Shown: positions 11,801 to 24,138 of the stretch, piece after piece
Numbering within the stretch: the stretch's first letter is position 1
Layout: every line of letters starts with the position of its first letter
Source: Homalodisca vitripennis
Lineage: Eukaryota; Arthropoda; Insecta; Hemiptera; Cicadellidae
Reading direction: 5' to 3'
Assembly (NCBI RefSeq): GCF_021130785.1
Contig: NC_060207.1
Span: forward strand, 191,540,001-191,604,000
Length of the DNA stretch: 64,000 nt
Program-made: the position numbers and the translations under genes
The notes under the pieces: model-generated
Told to the model about the DNA's origin: nothing
What the model saw: the letters and a program-made list of their open reading frames with translations, nothing else
The model's database searches: none

Positions 11801-14800
11801 AAGAAAAAATATTACTAAGATTTTCCAAGGGTGCGAAAAGAAGAAAGGGTGTTCTTTAGGAGGAAAATGCTGACCACCAGAGCTTTTGGGACTTGTGGAA
11901 TATTGTTCCTATCTAATTCGTAGTAAGAGGATGAATTTAACACGGGTGTTGTAAATACTGTAAAAGCTAGTCTATCATTCTGGGTTTTCCTACTTATTTC
12001 CGCGTTTCTATTTATTACTGTAAAAATAAATTTTAATTATGACCATTGGACGTACGGGGTTCTTCGAGGTGACTTGAGATATTTTATACTCATATTACAA
12101 CACTTGACCATCTATGATGGTTTTAGCCTGTAATATCACAAACAGCTTATAAAAATTTAAAGACTTCACTACATTGTTCTGAGGAATAGACACTTAAAAT
12201 AAAACTTAACGATGCAATCCCATATTAAATCAGACTATTAATCAATAAAGATTTGAAATTTCCATTGCATTTATTAAGAATTGTTGTTGGTTCCTGAATA
12301 ATATGTCTGTAACTGTTTTATGAACTTGCGTCTTTTAATCTTTGCAATACAAGGTCAATCAAGAGGATGATTTTGTCTAAGGCACAAGCCATTATTGTGT
12401 CTAAGAAATAGTTATTGTGCTGATCTTAGTTAAACTACCAAAACCAGAAAACGAAGAAAGAGGTTGGAAACAGCTTGTTGGTTAGAGATCGGCATTTGAA
12501 GCTTACCGAACATGATAGTTTTAAGTCGGTGTTGACCATTAACAGCTAAATTACATATCTAGGCCCGAATAAAAAAAGGTTTAAAAGAAAAATAAACATG
12601 TTTAACATTTAACTCCTACAAACCAATGAATGAAATGGAACAGAGAAATCAGTTTTTAAGCAAGACAATGCACTGAAATAAACAGATGTAGGGTACTTAA
12701 AACGGTCAATATAAGATAAAAAGGGAACTAAAACATATTTTAGTTGTGATTGATGTTATCTAAAATAAAAATCATGATAACACAAACGATATAGTGAAAC
12801 AGATCAGATACTGCGAGCTTCGCTGATTATTTTCGTTTCTCAAAATGAAAACAAAGAAGTTAATTTTTCTTTAAGAAACTTGTATCGGAACTTGTTATAT
12901 TTTATTTTAAAAGTACAATCTTGAGTATTATTCATACCACAGTTCCTTTTCGTACTTTCGTTTTCAACTTCGCAAATTTAAAATCCTTCATACATTTCTT
13001 AATTCATTTCGCTAGCACCATGTGCAGTGACAGTTGACAACAGTTAACACATGTTTAATTTTTTAACCTTGCTTGCGCTATTAGTAAATGTTTAGTACGA
13101 GTATTTCCGATGTTTCTTCGATAGCATCTTTAAAAAGTAGTTTGTAACCAAGTAAAACACGTCTACTGAACATCATACTAAGAAGTAGAACTACCTGTTT
13201 GAAAACTTAAAATTACTACAGTCGGTTCGCAAATATTGAGATGTTGTATGTATTTCTAGAAACGTGATCAAAATTTTCAATACAATTATATCCTCTACGA
13301 GGAAATTCATTACCGATCGGATGTTGACTGTTAACTTTCTTGTCCTTATTTTTCCCTCTTATAGGCCTTTCCTGCTCTTAGCCGATGAGTTGCACGGAGT
13401 TTTAAAAAATGTGCTCTCAGGAGCACACTACTCTTCACATTACTACTTCAGAGTAAAGACTAAGGTCCATGAATCAAAGGTACCAGGAACAAATTGATCA
13501 GATCTGAAAAATGAATGGAATATGTTAATTCAAAATAAGTATCTATGGCCATTATTATTAAACGGCCCTCGCTCAATAAGAATTGCGCCATTTTGCACTT
13601 TCTATTATGTATGCGAGTGTAAGTTTTACTAATCAAGACCCTATTTGTAAATAGACCTATTGAGTGATTCATTTGATAACAAAAATCTGCTTGTAAGATC
13701 TAATAATTAGATATAAATAATAGTATCTCGATCACAATCAGTATTTGCAAATACTGGCAATAAAACAGTATAATAATATAACACTAACATTTATTCAAAA
13801 AGAAGTAAAAACGATGTGTTTGACATTAATACCAGTTACTTTCGTAAATATCGGTTACAATTTGTCCGAATCCAAAACGCTTTGAGCTCTGTAATAGGTA
13901 AATGGGAAAAACTATTACTAAAACAAGCTTTTATTGCGAGAGTAAAAAAGAACAAAGCCCATCAGTACATTGTTCGCAACATATAGCTTGGAGTTGTATT
14001 TTTAATTTAAAATAGGCCAATCCACCGTTATTTCTGACGTTGTAGTTGACTCTGCGGTAACAAAGGGTGTAAATGTTTCAATACAACTACTCAAAACCGA
14101 CATCAAAGTAGTTATCAATCACAAAATGTTTGAATCTCGTTATTTTAGATCTGCAATAACACACGTTTACGCTGGGGACAGTAAAGTTATTATTGTAGTT
14201 GAGAGGCTAACTATCAAGCAGATGAAGATAAGGTAAAACAATAAATAAACTATACTATAACATTGTTTATATCGGACAATGCATTAAATATTAAATAACT
14301 TGCATAAAATAACTTAGCATCTTAGCAAATAACATCACGCTAATTGGAAAATGCCAAGTGTAGTCGTTAAATTGTTTAAGTTACTGATGGATTTCTCTTA
14401 AGACAGTACTAAGGTCTTTTAGTAAATATCTTATTATTGTTATTTATTTGTTGGTGTGATTCTTTTCTTACGTTCTACGTAAATAAATAATGATGCAATG
14501 CTTTTCTATCTTTCATGTACAATACTTTACATAAATTTCTCACCTAAAAATTAAAAAAAAAATATTAAAAATTAAAAATGCATACGTAGAAACTAACATT
14601 TTTGTCCCTATGTGTCAAGGGTTCAGATAATAATAAATGTATATTAACATTATTATAAATGTTCATCATACATGATATATTTTTGTGTAGTAACATTTAA
14701 TTAACGGCTACATAAATATTTTACTTGTGTTATAATAAATGTTTTGTCTATGTTGTATGCATAAGATAGTATAGTTTGGTCATCTGAAATTTATAAGAAA

Positions 14801-17440
14801 CTACTATTTTCTTGGTATATTTATCTAAATAGTAAAGAAAATAGTTAAATTTGATACCTTTAACATCGTATCGACCATTATATTAAGTACATACAATAGT
14901 TGACAAATGGATGGAGTTTTCATGCATTTAATATACTGAAATTTTTGAGAATTCATTCAAATGCTTCTTTTAGAAGGCAGTAACGTAAGACTCTGATCTG
15001 CCGAAATGTCCATACGGATGTGATGTTGTAGAAGTGTTTTAGAGTATAGTACAAATCAAATAGAAAAACCGCCCTTGTAAATAATTATTTATTAAAGATA
15101 GGTTTAGCCATTCGTTTCTCTAACCGATTTTCTGTATATTGCAAAGTTATGTTTGATAATGATAATTATAAAAAACATAATTAATACATTTGGTTACTTA
15201 GGGCAGTATTGTAACATATAAATAGTCATTGCTTACGTACGGAGCTCCTTAATTGATTTTTAGTTGGGAAAATATTTATTATTTTTAAATTTTTAGCAGT
15301 TTAAGTGAACTGCACTAAATATATGAATTGTAGAAAGATTATTCGATGTATTCACGAGGAAATACATGCATTTAAAGTAGGACATTTATGTAAGTTTGTA
15401 GTGAGCTTGTGATAAAAATAAATATAAAAATGTGAAGTGTGAAATTTACTGTATGCGTTCAAGATAAAGGTATAAGAAGTGACATGTTTTTTGTATGAAT
15501 TTATGATGTATGAAAATAATATTTTTTAATGAAACGTAATTTAAGAGAATTACACCATAGAAAATATCTTTAAGAAAAGATTTTTCCTCTTAAAGGAAAT
15601 GACATATGTTTTATAAATAAAAAGCAATTCTGTTTACTTAAATACTGCACAAATTTTTATATCCTTCAACCTGTTTTCTTTTTCCCCGACTGTAAGATGT
15701 TCCTAATTGTGCTTCAAATGTTTATCACTGCTTTTAGAATGTTGACAAGTACTTTTCGTATTACATTGTACAGAAATGGTATCTTAGGAGCTGTGGCCTA
15801 AATTTTCTTTAAACATTAAGACAAATCTTATTCTATACAGTTTGCATCGCCTTACTTTAGGAGCTAACTGTAAACATCAAAATGTAACTGATAAATTCAA
15901 ATCTGTTGCCGTCAATTTTTCCATTACCAATACTTGGTTCAGCTAGCATTTTAAACTTCCGTAGTTCTGAATAGTTGTTGATTTTTATGTGGACTAGCAT
16001 CCACTAATCTTTATAATCTTAATATATAATCTTAAAAATTTTCTCCATTGACGCTACTAACAGTAATCATTGAAATTTAAGTACACAATAAAGGCAGGAA
16101 TAAGGGCTCTTTTTCATTAGCACCGTTACACGTGAACGGAAGCCTGAAGGATTTATTAATTACTTCTACGGAACTATGTTTTCATCAAAATAAATGAACG
16201 ACTTTCATTTTAAATTTCCTCAGTACTTTCATATGCGCAATCAATTTGCAAATTGCTTTCGCAACCTTCCTTTTGTGTCGGGTCTACCTTTATTATTATT
16301 ATTATTATTTTTGTTTTGTGTTGCAAAACTCAATTTTTGATGACATGTGCACTGTCATTTTTACAATCATTTGTACATTGATAATGGAGTAACTAACAGA
16401 GAAAAAACACATTTCATAAAGACTGATCTACCAAAAAACTTTGTTTGTATACTTTCTGTAGTTAAAAACACCGCTGTTCACTTCTGTGTAGCATTGCGGT
16501 TTTCAATAAATAAAATTGTGTAAGGAGTCAGTTGCAATATTAAAAAGTATAATATGTTTATGTATGCGATATAGTAGATATTAGTTTAGGTCATATTATT
16601 TTATTCCGGCTGGTATTACGTTTTTTTTATTAATATGATGCGTCTAAAGCATAACATAATTCATCTTTATCATCAGAAAAAAATTAGGCCAAGAAATTGT
16701 ATATAAATACGTTTCATACCTGTATTGTCATAACTCATGTATTAAATTAAATAGTTGTAAAGAATTTTTTTAGGATTAAACAAGTTCATAATGCTTAGTT
16801 AATTTTAAGCATAAATATTGCACTTTTTGTATTTAAATAGAAGAGAAATTTCTATTACATTTTACTACTGCAAATGCAAAAACAAAAACAGCTCAGGTTT
16901 TTAAAAGAATTTGATAAGGAACATGGGATTTCAAATCATTTCGAGTGCTTGTTTATTTTACTTACTTTTATACTTATATAAAGTGTATATTTTGAGAACA
17001 TAATGATATCATTACGATAGTTTCAAAATTTATACTATTCAATGCAGAGTAGATTTCCACTATTTTGCGACGGAAGTTAAATCCACTGGCAGTTTATTTT
17101 TGGTAACAATGAAATGTGATTTGCACAAAACTTTTTGAGATTTTCTTTCGGTTGTGACGTGTTTGAACTCCAAGCAAGTATATTTAAAGACATACATTGT
17201 TATGCCAAAGAAGACTAATTTAAAATAATGTAAATATACCCAGTAGTTGTCTGAACCAGTAGTAGTTCAAACAGGATATGTTTTTGTAGACTCGATTACA
17301 TTCCAGTTGTAAAAAGTAGAAGCAACCTCGATTATGCAGACTTGTTATTCGAATTAACAATATTTTACTACTCAAGTCGTAATAAAATATATACCACGTT
17401 TTTGTAATTATAGCACAAAACTAAAAAAACCTAAATTACT
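8830..17440. other. Long AT-rich stretch, intron-like, no gene seen
   Basis: About 8.6 kb without coding potential, RNA genes or recognisable transposon proteins. It has simple A/T-rich runs (for example AAAGATATT repeated near 9087) and a short TTA microsatellite at 16290-16309. Its position between a + strand donor and a + strand acceptor fits a large intron. Confidence 0.5.
16290..16309. repeat. (TTA)n microsatellite
   Basis: An uninterrupted TTA/ATT trinucleotide run of about 20 bp. Confidence 0.9.
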
Positions 17441-17450
17441 CCTTAAAAGT

Positions 17451-17493
17451 ACGGATAGTGATTTATCACGGATAGTGATAAATCACTATCCGT
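17451..17493. repeat. Perfect 19-bp inverted repeat hairpin
   Basis: The left arm 17451-17469 (ACGGATAGTGATTTATCAC) and right arm 17475-17493 are exact reverse complements separated by the loop GGATA. Part of the arm (GGATAGTGAT) also recurs directly across the loop. No gene abuts it. It resembles a very short fold-back insertion or a pre-miRNA-sized hairpin; neither is established. Confidence 0.9.
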
Positions 17494-17874
17494 TTCCAGA
17501 AATTTAAAACGAATTTTAAAACCAAATCAGTAACACAAGTAAACATTTTTTGTAATGAATTGATTATTATTTTCACTTAGTTTCAGTGCAAGTTCTACGC
17601 TTACTACTGTAATTATTGTTCATTTGGGAATTATAAGGAGTCCCGTATAAACTGAAAATTGCCTAAAATTCTGTCACAGTGCGAAATTAACAACCTATCC
17701 TGAACATTATTGCAGAAAGAAAATAACAAACAAAATCATAATTTGATCGTACTAAATCGAGCACAAGTATGATTTCCGTTATAGACACTTATATTGAAAA
17801 TCACTTATACATGGATGTGATATGAAATTTACTATAGCAATATTACTAAAATAATTTAGTTTTATTTCCAATAG

Positions 17875-18254
17875 ATCTGAACCGGGAATGGATTCGGTAA
17901 AAGCATCTTCCGTCAACCACCACTGATAAGCACTTCATCAGGAAGGTCATCGAGCCCTCAATCACAGCTGAGTGTGTTGATAACGTTTTCATCTGCAGTC
18001 TTGCCAACCATCGCAATCAAAATGTTAGTCGTCCCGGCGCGCCGCCATATTGCTTTCCACTCAACTCAACCCATAGAACAACGATTCAGCATTCGCTCAT
18101 CGGTGAAGATTATTTCACTTATCTTCTACTTGAATCCACGTTCTGTTTGACATCGTGCTATCTGTGGCCCTCAGAATCATATTGGAACTGTTATCTGAGA
18201 GCTCGTTTCATAAACCGCCCGCGTACCCTATTCTTGATCAAAAATACATTTTAA
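17875..18254 (+). other. Candidate internal untranslated exon
   Basis: Seen: a 380 bp segment of higher GC content. Upstream are a branch-site-like TTACTAAAA, a T-rich tract and CAATAG (AG at 17873-17874). Downstream is TTTTAA|GTAAGTG (GT at 18255-18256). Neither strand has a frame open through it. On the + strand it holds short ATG-started frames, one of 12 residues and one of 43 residues starting MLVVPARRHI near 18022. It also has CGGCGCGCCGCCATAT, which includes a YY1/Pho-like GCCAT. Inference: a 5' UTR exon with upstream ORFs, or a noncoding RNA exon, spliced after 8389. It could also be a CpG-rich regulatory block. Confidence 0.35.
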
Positions 18255-19020
18255 GTAAGTGTTTTTTTTTTGTTTTTTTTTTTAGTTTTACTTATAAGAA
18301 TTAAACACATTAGCTTATTTTGTTGTTTAAATGCTTCACATGTTCTAAAATTAAAACTGTAAAATTTAGGACAATAATTTGGACCTCATTTTGAATATGA
18401 TTTTCCAAAATATACTTTGGATGAGTTCCTTTATTTCTACTAAAATTGTTTTGTTTTTTTGTTGAAGTTAGCAACACATAAACCTTTCATTTTAATGTAG
18501 GTAAAACCGTAACCTTTTTTCAAAACACAGTTGGGCTGGAAATTCAAACACAATAAGAATTTGCAATTTAAACATTCCACCTCACGATTCTTCTAAACTC
18601 GACATTATAGATAGACATATTGGTATTGGAAAGTATACTACAAAATTGTTTACGGCTACGAAAACAATTATTTTATAAATACAATCTATGTTGTTTAAGA
18701 AAAAAAACGTGCATTTATTCAATGTCCGTTGTCACTTCTGACAGAAAAGCGATTGGTTCTCATCGGAACGTAAAGCAAAATCGCTTCCCCGCCAGTGAAA
18801 CACGTCAAAATAATTCTCTTGTAGAATAAATACTTTCTAACAATAAAGTTGGAGCTTTTTCTATTAAATTGAAAGCTTTCGAGGGTCCTCTATGTAATGC
18901 TCTTTGGGGCCAAACAAGTGACGGCAGCCTCTATTTGTTTTGATTTTATTTTTGAACGGAAAGCTTTGGGTTGTGAAATGTATGGAAAGTAAACACATAA
19001 ATTTTATCCAAACCAAATCA
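18255..19020. other. AT-rich stretch with T-runs
   Basis: Begins with a long T-rich tract just after the candidate donor. A slightly GC-richer patch at 18725-18820 has a 69-residue frame with no recognisable domain. Otherwise nothing was recognised. Confidence 0.45.
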
Positions 19021-19345
19021 CTCGCGGACGCTCCCCCCCTCCCCCCGACGTCGAGTGGGAATGCATCTGCCCGTCAGCCTGTGCGTGCATGCACTGCCTG
19101 CACACTCAAAGCACCTGCATATAGATGAGCCGTTTACACCAGGATAAAATGCATCTGATTTCCAAGATGGATGTGGCTAGCGATTCGTGAAAACCGGCTC
19201 CAAAATGTGCATGTTAAAGCGATCACAAACACTGCTGGTTGTGCGGCTGGGCGTGCACTGTTGACAGAGTCCCTTACATCGCTCTGCCGCTGAAAACGCG
19301 CCAATAAAAGCACCGAACGCCTATTTCGGATTGTGTTTATGTTTT
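19021..19345. promoter_or_regulatory. GC/CpG-rich island, possible enhancer or exon
   Basis: Seen: a sharp GC-rich block starting with a C-run (GACGCTCCCCCCCTCC) and including repeated TGCA words, CCAAGATGGATG, and GCCAATAAAAGC, which resembles a Hox/Caudal-type site. Open frames on both strands (62 and 84 residues) lack proper ATG starts or known domains. Inference: regulatory sequence near the candidate exon at 17.9 kb. A coding exon on either strand is not excluded. Confidence 0.3.
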
Positions 19346-20305
19346 CTGCATTCTGGTAAGAGTTGCCAGGAACATAAATAGGAGACAAACAAAAGATTTA
19401 TGCATTTGGAAATAAGTACATCAAATACATTGGACAGTTTGCATTTACATAACAAAAGTAACATGGTCTTTTATGTATTACTATTTCATTTTACCTGCGA
19501 AATGTATTATTTATATATCATTATAAGTCAATACTAACAATATGAGTTAATTTAATTTTTTATGGGACTGTATACCGTTTCGATGTTGGTCAAGCAATTA
19601 ATTTTCATATCGAAAAAGAGCCAACAAACAAGTATGTATGAAAAGTAATTGACAAACAAAACTCATATTATAAAGTTATGAAGTTTCACAGGTGATGGCT
19701 AAAATATGCATAACTTACTTTTTTGCATAAATTTGGAGTAAATTATTGTCAATATAATTTTAATAACCCAATCTCAACAATCAATTCCTAATAAGTGTGT
19801 AATGTATGAAAAGTTAGACCTAAGTAAAAATCCACATCCGTTGGTGTATTTTTTAAAATGCATATTAGAATCTGTACGTAATAATATTGCAATTAAATTA
19901 AAAGTTTTAATTGATCCTCTTAAGAATGAATGTATGGGTTTTGCATTCATAATAGTAGAAGTATTCAAGGTAGTAAGGTCACAGCAATAAAAATGTAAAA
20001 TCATTAAATTAAATTTATTTAATTTAATTTAATTTATTTATTCTTAGAGAGAACTTTTAATTCCTCTATAACCATATCAAATTCGAATTCGAGCAATTCC
20101 TGAAGTTTTTAGGTCTTGTTTGACCCCAATATCCTCTACGGATAGTATATTCACGTAACATATACTTCGTCATTCAACACAAATGTTGGATATAAACTTT
20201 GAGATAGTGTATTGAATCTGGCTGCACTACTTTTTTCCCAACATTCGTCTAGTTTCAAACAGCCGGGAGGTAAAGTAACAGAATGTATTGCCAAGAATAT
20301 AAAGT
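19346..20305. other. AT-rich stretch, low-complexity patch
   Basis: AT-rich with an AATTTAATTT-type low-complexity patch at about 20004-20042. Two overlapping frames on opposite strands (62 and 76 residues, near 19774-20004) show no coding character and look like chance. Confidence 0.5.
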
Positions 20306-20307
20306 CA

Positions 20308-20521
20308 AAGTCAAAGAATGTCTTATTATACCAGGCAAAGTTAGGGCTGAGAAGTTCTCTCTAACACAATCTGGGGACCAACGGCTTAAAGGTGACTCCG
20401 AACCACCACCAACGGCCGGATCGCTCAGCAGTCACCCATCCAAGAAGCAGCCACGCTTGACGTTGGTTAAATTCGGTCATCTTGAGATAACCGCCATACC
20501 TGCTACACTGCGCCATGTGCG
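20308..20521 (-). mobile_element. 5S rRNA-derived SINE, copy A
   Basis: Read on the minus strand, the first third aligns with insect 5S rRNA. It shows a CGGTTATCTC-type start, GACCGAATTTAACCAACGTC matching the 5S segment around box A (CACCGAAATTAAGCAGCGTC), then CTTGGATGGGTGACTGC matching the 5S box C region. The body holds the family words GGTTCGGAGTCACC and TTAAGCCGTTGGTCCCCAG, then a gag-like GTTAGAGAG block. It ends in AATAAGACATTC and a CTTTGA-type repeat tail. Compared with copies B and E it lacks an internal segment of about 27 bp after GCGATCC. A minus-strand 5S-SINE is the best reading; the frame at 20283-20531 is only its antisense. Confidence 0.85.
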
Positions 20522-20925
20522 AAAGTACTAGCTAATGCTGGGGTGTTGTTTGGATTGGGATTAGTTTAGTACCTTATTAAAGTCACACATAGGTGTGGCT
20601 CGTGTGTTTTCCTGAGTTGTGATTCATACAACACACGGACCGAATTATAGAAGAACTGTTTGTGGCTCCGGTGTTAGCATTTAAGCTTTCATCCAAAATA
20701 TACAATCAACACGTGAATCAAAATTGCAAACGAACACCTGCACAAGTACACATCCGAATAACCTAACAAAGATACAAGAAATATTTGTGCACTGATGGAT
20801 TCGTGCAGATTTTACTAAACGAAGTGAAAAACAACACGTAGAAAACCGGAGTGTTTTCCAAGTAATATTTGTTTGTTACATTACCGAATCATTTTTCCAT
20901 TGATTGAAGTGTGCGCACTTTACTG
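20522..20925. other. Nothing recognised
   Basis: Mixed-composition sequence flanking the SINE. No gene, tandem repeat or transposon motif was seen. Confidence 0.5.
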
Positions 20926-20929
20926 ATTT

Positions 20930-21060
20930 CGACAACACGATACGGCGCGGCGATGGCGTCGTGATATTTGCAAATTGAAAAGATCGCGCATGTATCCGGC
21001 AATTTATTACGATTTCAAAATGGAGACATCCTTGAATGTGTCAGTCGTAAAATCAGGTAG
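20930..21060. promoter_or_regulatory. CpG-rich patch with perfect octamer motif
   Basis: Seen: CpG-dense sequence (ACGGCGCGGCGATGGCGTCG) followed by ATTTGCAAAT at 20966-20975, the palindromic octamer bound by POU factors, then GATCGCGCATG and CAATTTATTACGATTT, a Hox/Caudal-type core. No open frame fits. The dense mix of these motifs in otherwise AT-rich DNA is typical of insect developmental enhancers. Occupancy is inference. Confidence 0.35.
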
Positions 21061-21925
21061 CCTACTATATGAAAAAGGATTTACATGGACCGTCAACTAT
21101 TTTTCATAACCTATTTAATAACTTACATAAAATATTGAAATACGCTTTTTGTCAATATCGGTAGACAGTGCATTTATTGAACTACGTTTTTAGAGATTTT
21201 GTATTATGTCTAACATGTTTAATCTATTTTATGAATGTGTCTACTTAGTGCATGTTAATCTTTCTGTGAGAGTTTTGATGGCTACAACATTCACAATATC
21301 AAATCACACTTTCAAAGAGTCGGGTGTGCTGAACCGATCTTTGGGTTTTATTAGCCCTAAGAAAAATATTAAAACCAAAACATTTTTAATAATTATTTTG
21401 ATTTTAGAATTATGGAAAGTTTTTAATACCAAATGAGGTAAGAAAGGGATTAAGACATTTTAGATAGCCAATAAAAATAACCGAAAGAACTATAAAGCGT
21501 TTATATATCTATTAATCGTATCGTTAAAATAAACCGTCTAACTTATAATTTACAACTATAAATGAGGACATTATGTTTAAGTTTTATCATTGTTCTCGTA
21601 AGGTAAAAAAACCAGTACAGCTCTTAAGGACAAAGCATGGGGTTTTAAGCACATTTAAAAAGGCCCGTTAAGAGTCAAGTTTAATCTACTCTTCTTTGAG
21701 AATTTCAGGTAAATCGTAGAGGGTAAAACCGATAAACTATGCAAATTATAAGAGTTGACTTTCCATTTATAAAAGTATTAGTTGGGAAATTAACTGTTTA
21801 TCTAAAAACAGCTAAAGTAAATGGTACCAAGCGACCTAATTTTACTTCTCTTAATGATAAATGTACCAATATGTAAAAATGTCAAAAATCGAAAAACTAT
21901 AACAACACCAATATTTCCACATGTA
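21061..21925. other. AT-rich stretch, nothing recognised
   Basis: A 76-residue frame at 21206-21436 contains ATG codons but has low-complexity, AT-driven composition and no recognisable domain. Confidence 0.5.
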
Positions 21926-21929
21926 GAAT

Positions 21930-22223
21930 TGTGGCGGCAGGTTACGCTGCACTGACTGGCCAATGGCAGGCCGTGGCTAGTGAATGGGTTGACGTGATTA
22001 TGCTGAGATTATGCGAATCCGTGACGGGCCGGGCCGTTATTGGGAAGGGGCTGCCCCGATTTTTTGTTCCCCTTTTTTGGCCCGCTGGAGACGGGACCCC
22101 TGTTGCACCCGCCAGTCTTTGACCCGGTTCAAGGCAAGGAGTCGTTTCTCACTGGGTCAAAGTTGTCTCAGGTGTGAACTGTTTATTAGTGACTCAGTTT
22201 CAGTACGCACTTGCCCCTCATGA
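21930..22223 (+). promoter_or_regulatory. GC-rich island ending in splice donor (candidate promoter and short exon)
   Basis: Seen: a CpG-rich block with GGCCAATGGCAGG (CCAAT box), GGGCCGGGCC, and nuclear-receptor-like half sites (GGTTCAAGGCAAGG and GGGTCAAAG). Two overlapping initiators, TCAGTT at 22194 and TCAGT at 22200, are followed within 30 bp by CTCATGA|GTAAGTAT (donor GT at 22224-22225). A transcript starting at the initiators would give a first exon of about 30 nt whose only ATG (22220-22222) lies one base before the donor. A 70-residue frame at 22011-22223 also ends here and has no known domain. Inference: an alternative promoter of the same + strand gene. Confidence 0.35.
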
Positions 22224-22225
22224 GT

Positions 22226-23085
22226 AAGTATCAACCTTTGATTTGTATGTATTTAGTAATACTTTGGCATCATTACTAAATACGATCTGGCATCTGGGTA
22301 CGCGATTTAAATGCCGAAATCTACTGTGATCTCGTATTAATTATTTAGATTTTTCTAACTTTAAATGATTAATTTTAAAATTTAAACCATAACTCGAGAA
22401 TTTAAAGACTAAAACTTTAAAATGTTTATTTCCATCTTAATACTATTATTGTATTCAGGTTTTTAAGTGAATTAGTAGTAGTATTATAAATTATAAATTT
22501 CAAGTGCACTGTAAAATTTTTTTAACTTTATTTTATGTCTATAAGATGTGTAAAATACGGTTTTATTTATTTTACATTCTCCGTTTATGACGAAACGTGG
22601 ACTTACTGGTGAGTATTCACTTTTATCGGTACTAAAAATTTGTCAAAATTTCTTATAAAGAATTTTAAACTTAGTGTATTTATTACACTTCTGAAGTTAT
22701 TTCACTGTGTAAAAGTTTATTTATCACAAATATTTAAGTAATTCTGCTGTGAAGACAGGCGAGGTAAAGACAGATAGAGGTTCCAGATATGTAACATTAT
22801 AACTGTTTTCGTAGTTAATACTAACCATTGATATATTTCCGTATTTCACTCAGCATTAGAATACTATGCAGAGTACAATCTTGAAAACAATTTGATAAAC
22901 AAACACGTAGGCTGTTAAAAACACTAATATTTTGTTCAAAACTGTGACATTCTTAGTTTTATCTTACGGCAAACATCTGATTTGTGTTTTTTCTACATTA
23001 TTTAAGTGAGAAAGTTGGTTTGCTTGTTATAAAATGCATTCAGTTGATTTTAAAGTTAATTTCTACAGCTGGAACGACCATAATA
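22226..23085. other. AT-rich stretch, nothing recognised
   Basis: AT-rich, intron-like sequence with no coding frame or repeat recognised. Confidence 0.5.
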
Positions 23086-23224
23086 TTAATGAATTACAAA
23101 TAAAACTTCTGACATTCCTTAATATTGCGACGTTCGACGCGTGTTGTCAACATTTAATTAGTATATTAGGTTGTAAACACTACAATATTAAGGAACGTCA
23201 GAAGGTAAATTTATAATTCATTAA
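23086..23224. mobile_element. 139-bp fold-back element (42-bp inverted arms)
   Basis: The left arm 23086-23127 and right arm 23183-23224 are reverse complements over 42 bp with only a few mismatches (core CTTCTGACATTCCTTAATAT against its complement). They are separated by a 55 bp CpG-containing loop (GACGTTCGACGCGTG). The arm ends read TTAATGAATT. The flanks are not obviously duplicated, so the target site is unclear. It fits a very small MITE-like fold-back or a structured RNA. The 60-residue frame crossing it is probably incidental. Confidence 0.7.
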
Positions 23225-24070
23225 TCGGTTTTTATAGAGATGTTTTACGTTTGTAGGCTACGTACATAGAACGAACCGCACGGCATTGAAACTGTATAAA
23301 CACATATAAAAGCGTTTCCCAATGTGTTCCAAATTGTTTAGAAAAAAATTATTATTTTACTCGTACACACTTGTACTTGCTATATTTCTTTAAAATTATT
23401 AAGACAATGTGAATCTCAAGCCAAGTGAAGGTGGTGGTCTTCAATACTATTTCGTGCTTGCACGATCCACAGTGCTTCCTTACATGTATTCCATCTTTTC
23501 ATAAATCTTTTCGTGATCTATTTTAACCTCAATCTCAGACTATAACAACGTGTTTCCATAAAGTGAGTTAGATTTCAAGTTGTTTGCTATATTTGGAATT
23601 TTATATATAATTTAAAATCACATTGTATTTGTAATTAAGTATATGTCTATTCTTCTTGATTCCATAACACTGTAATTATATTTTGCGCATAAACTACAGT
23701 TTAGTGAATTTGGTCGTTTTGTTTGGAAATTTAAGGACAGTTGAACCTTGATAATATGAATTTCAAGAGAATCATTGAATTCATAATATCACATAATACC
23801 AAGATATATACCAGAAGTACTTGTCTGGCCGAATTTTAACTGTTTTAATTAAACCAATTTTTCATAACTTAAAAATATTTTGCTTCTAGTAAAATTTGCC
23901 TTGTAAGGTTTTAGTGTTTTTATGCAATTCTTGTTATGAAGGCCTTTGATGGCAAATTCGCACTGGGAAAACAAAGCCTTGCGGTAGTCCTAATGTAACA
24001 GCAAACTCCGGGACTATTAAATTATTGAAATCCTAATTTATAAAACATGTCATTGTACAAGTACAAGATA
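23225..24070. other. AT-rich stretch, nothing recognised
   Basis: No coding frame, repeat or RNA gene was recognised. Confidence 0.5.
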
Positions 24071-24071
24071 C

Positions 24072-24135
<64 letters not shown>
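24071..24135. repeat. (TA)n microsatellite
   Basis: A long alternating AT run interrupted once by a TG step. The two overlapping YIYIYI-rich frames crossing it are translations of this repeat. Confidence 0.95.
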
Positions 24136-24138
<3 letters not shown>

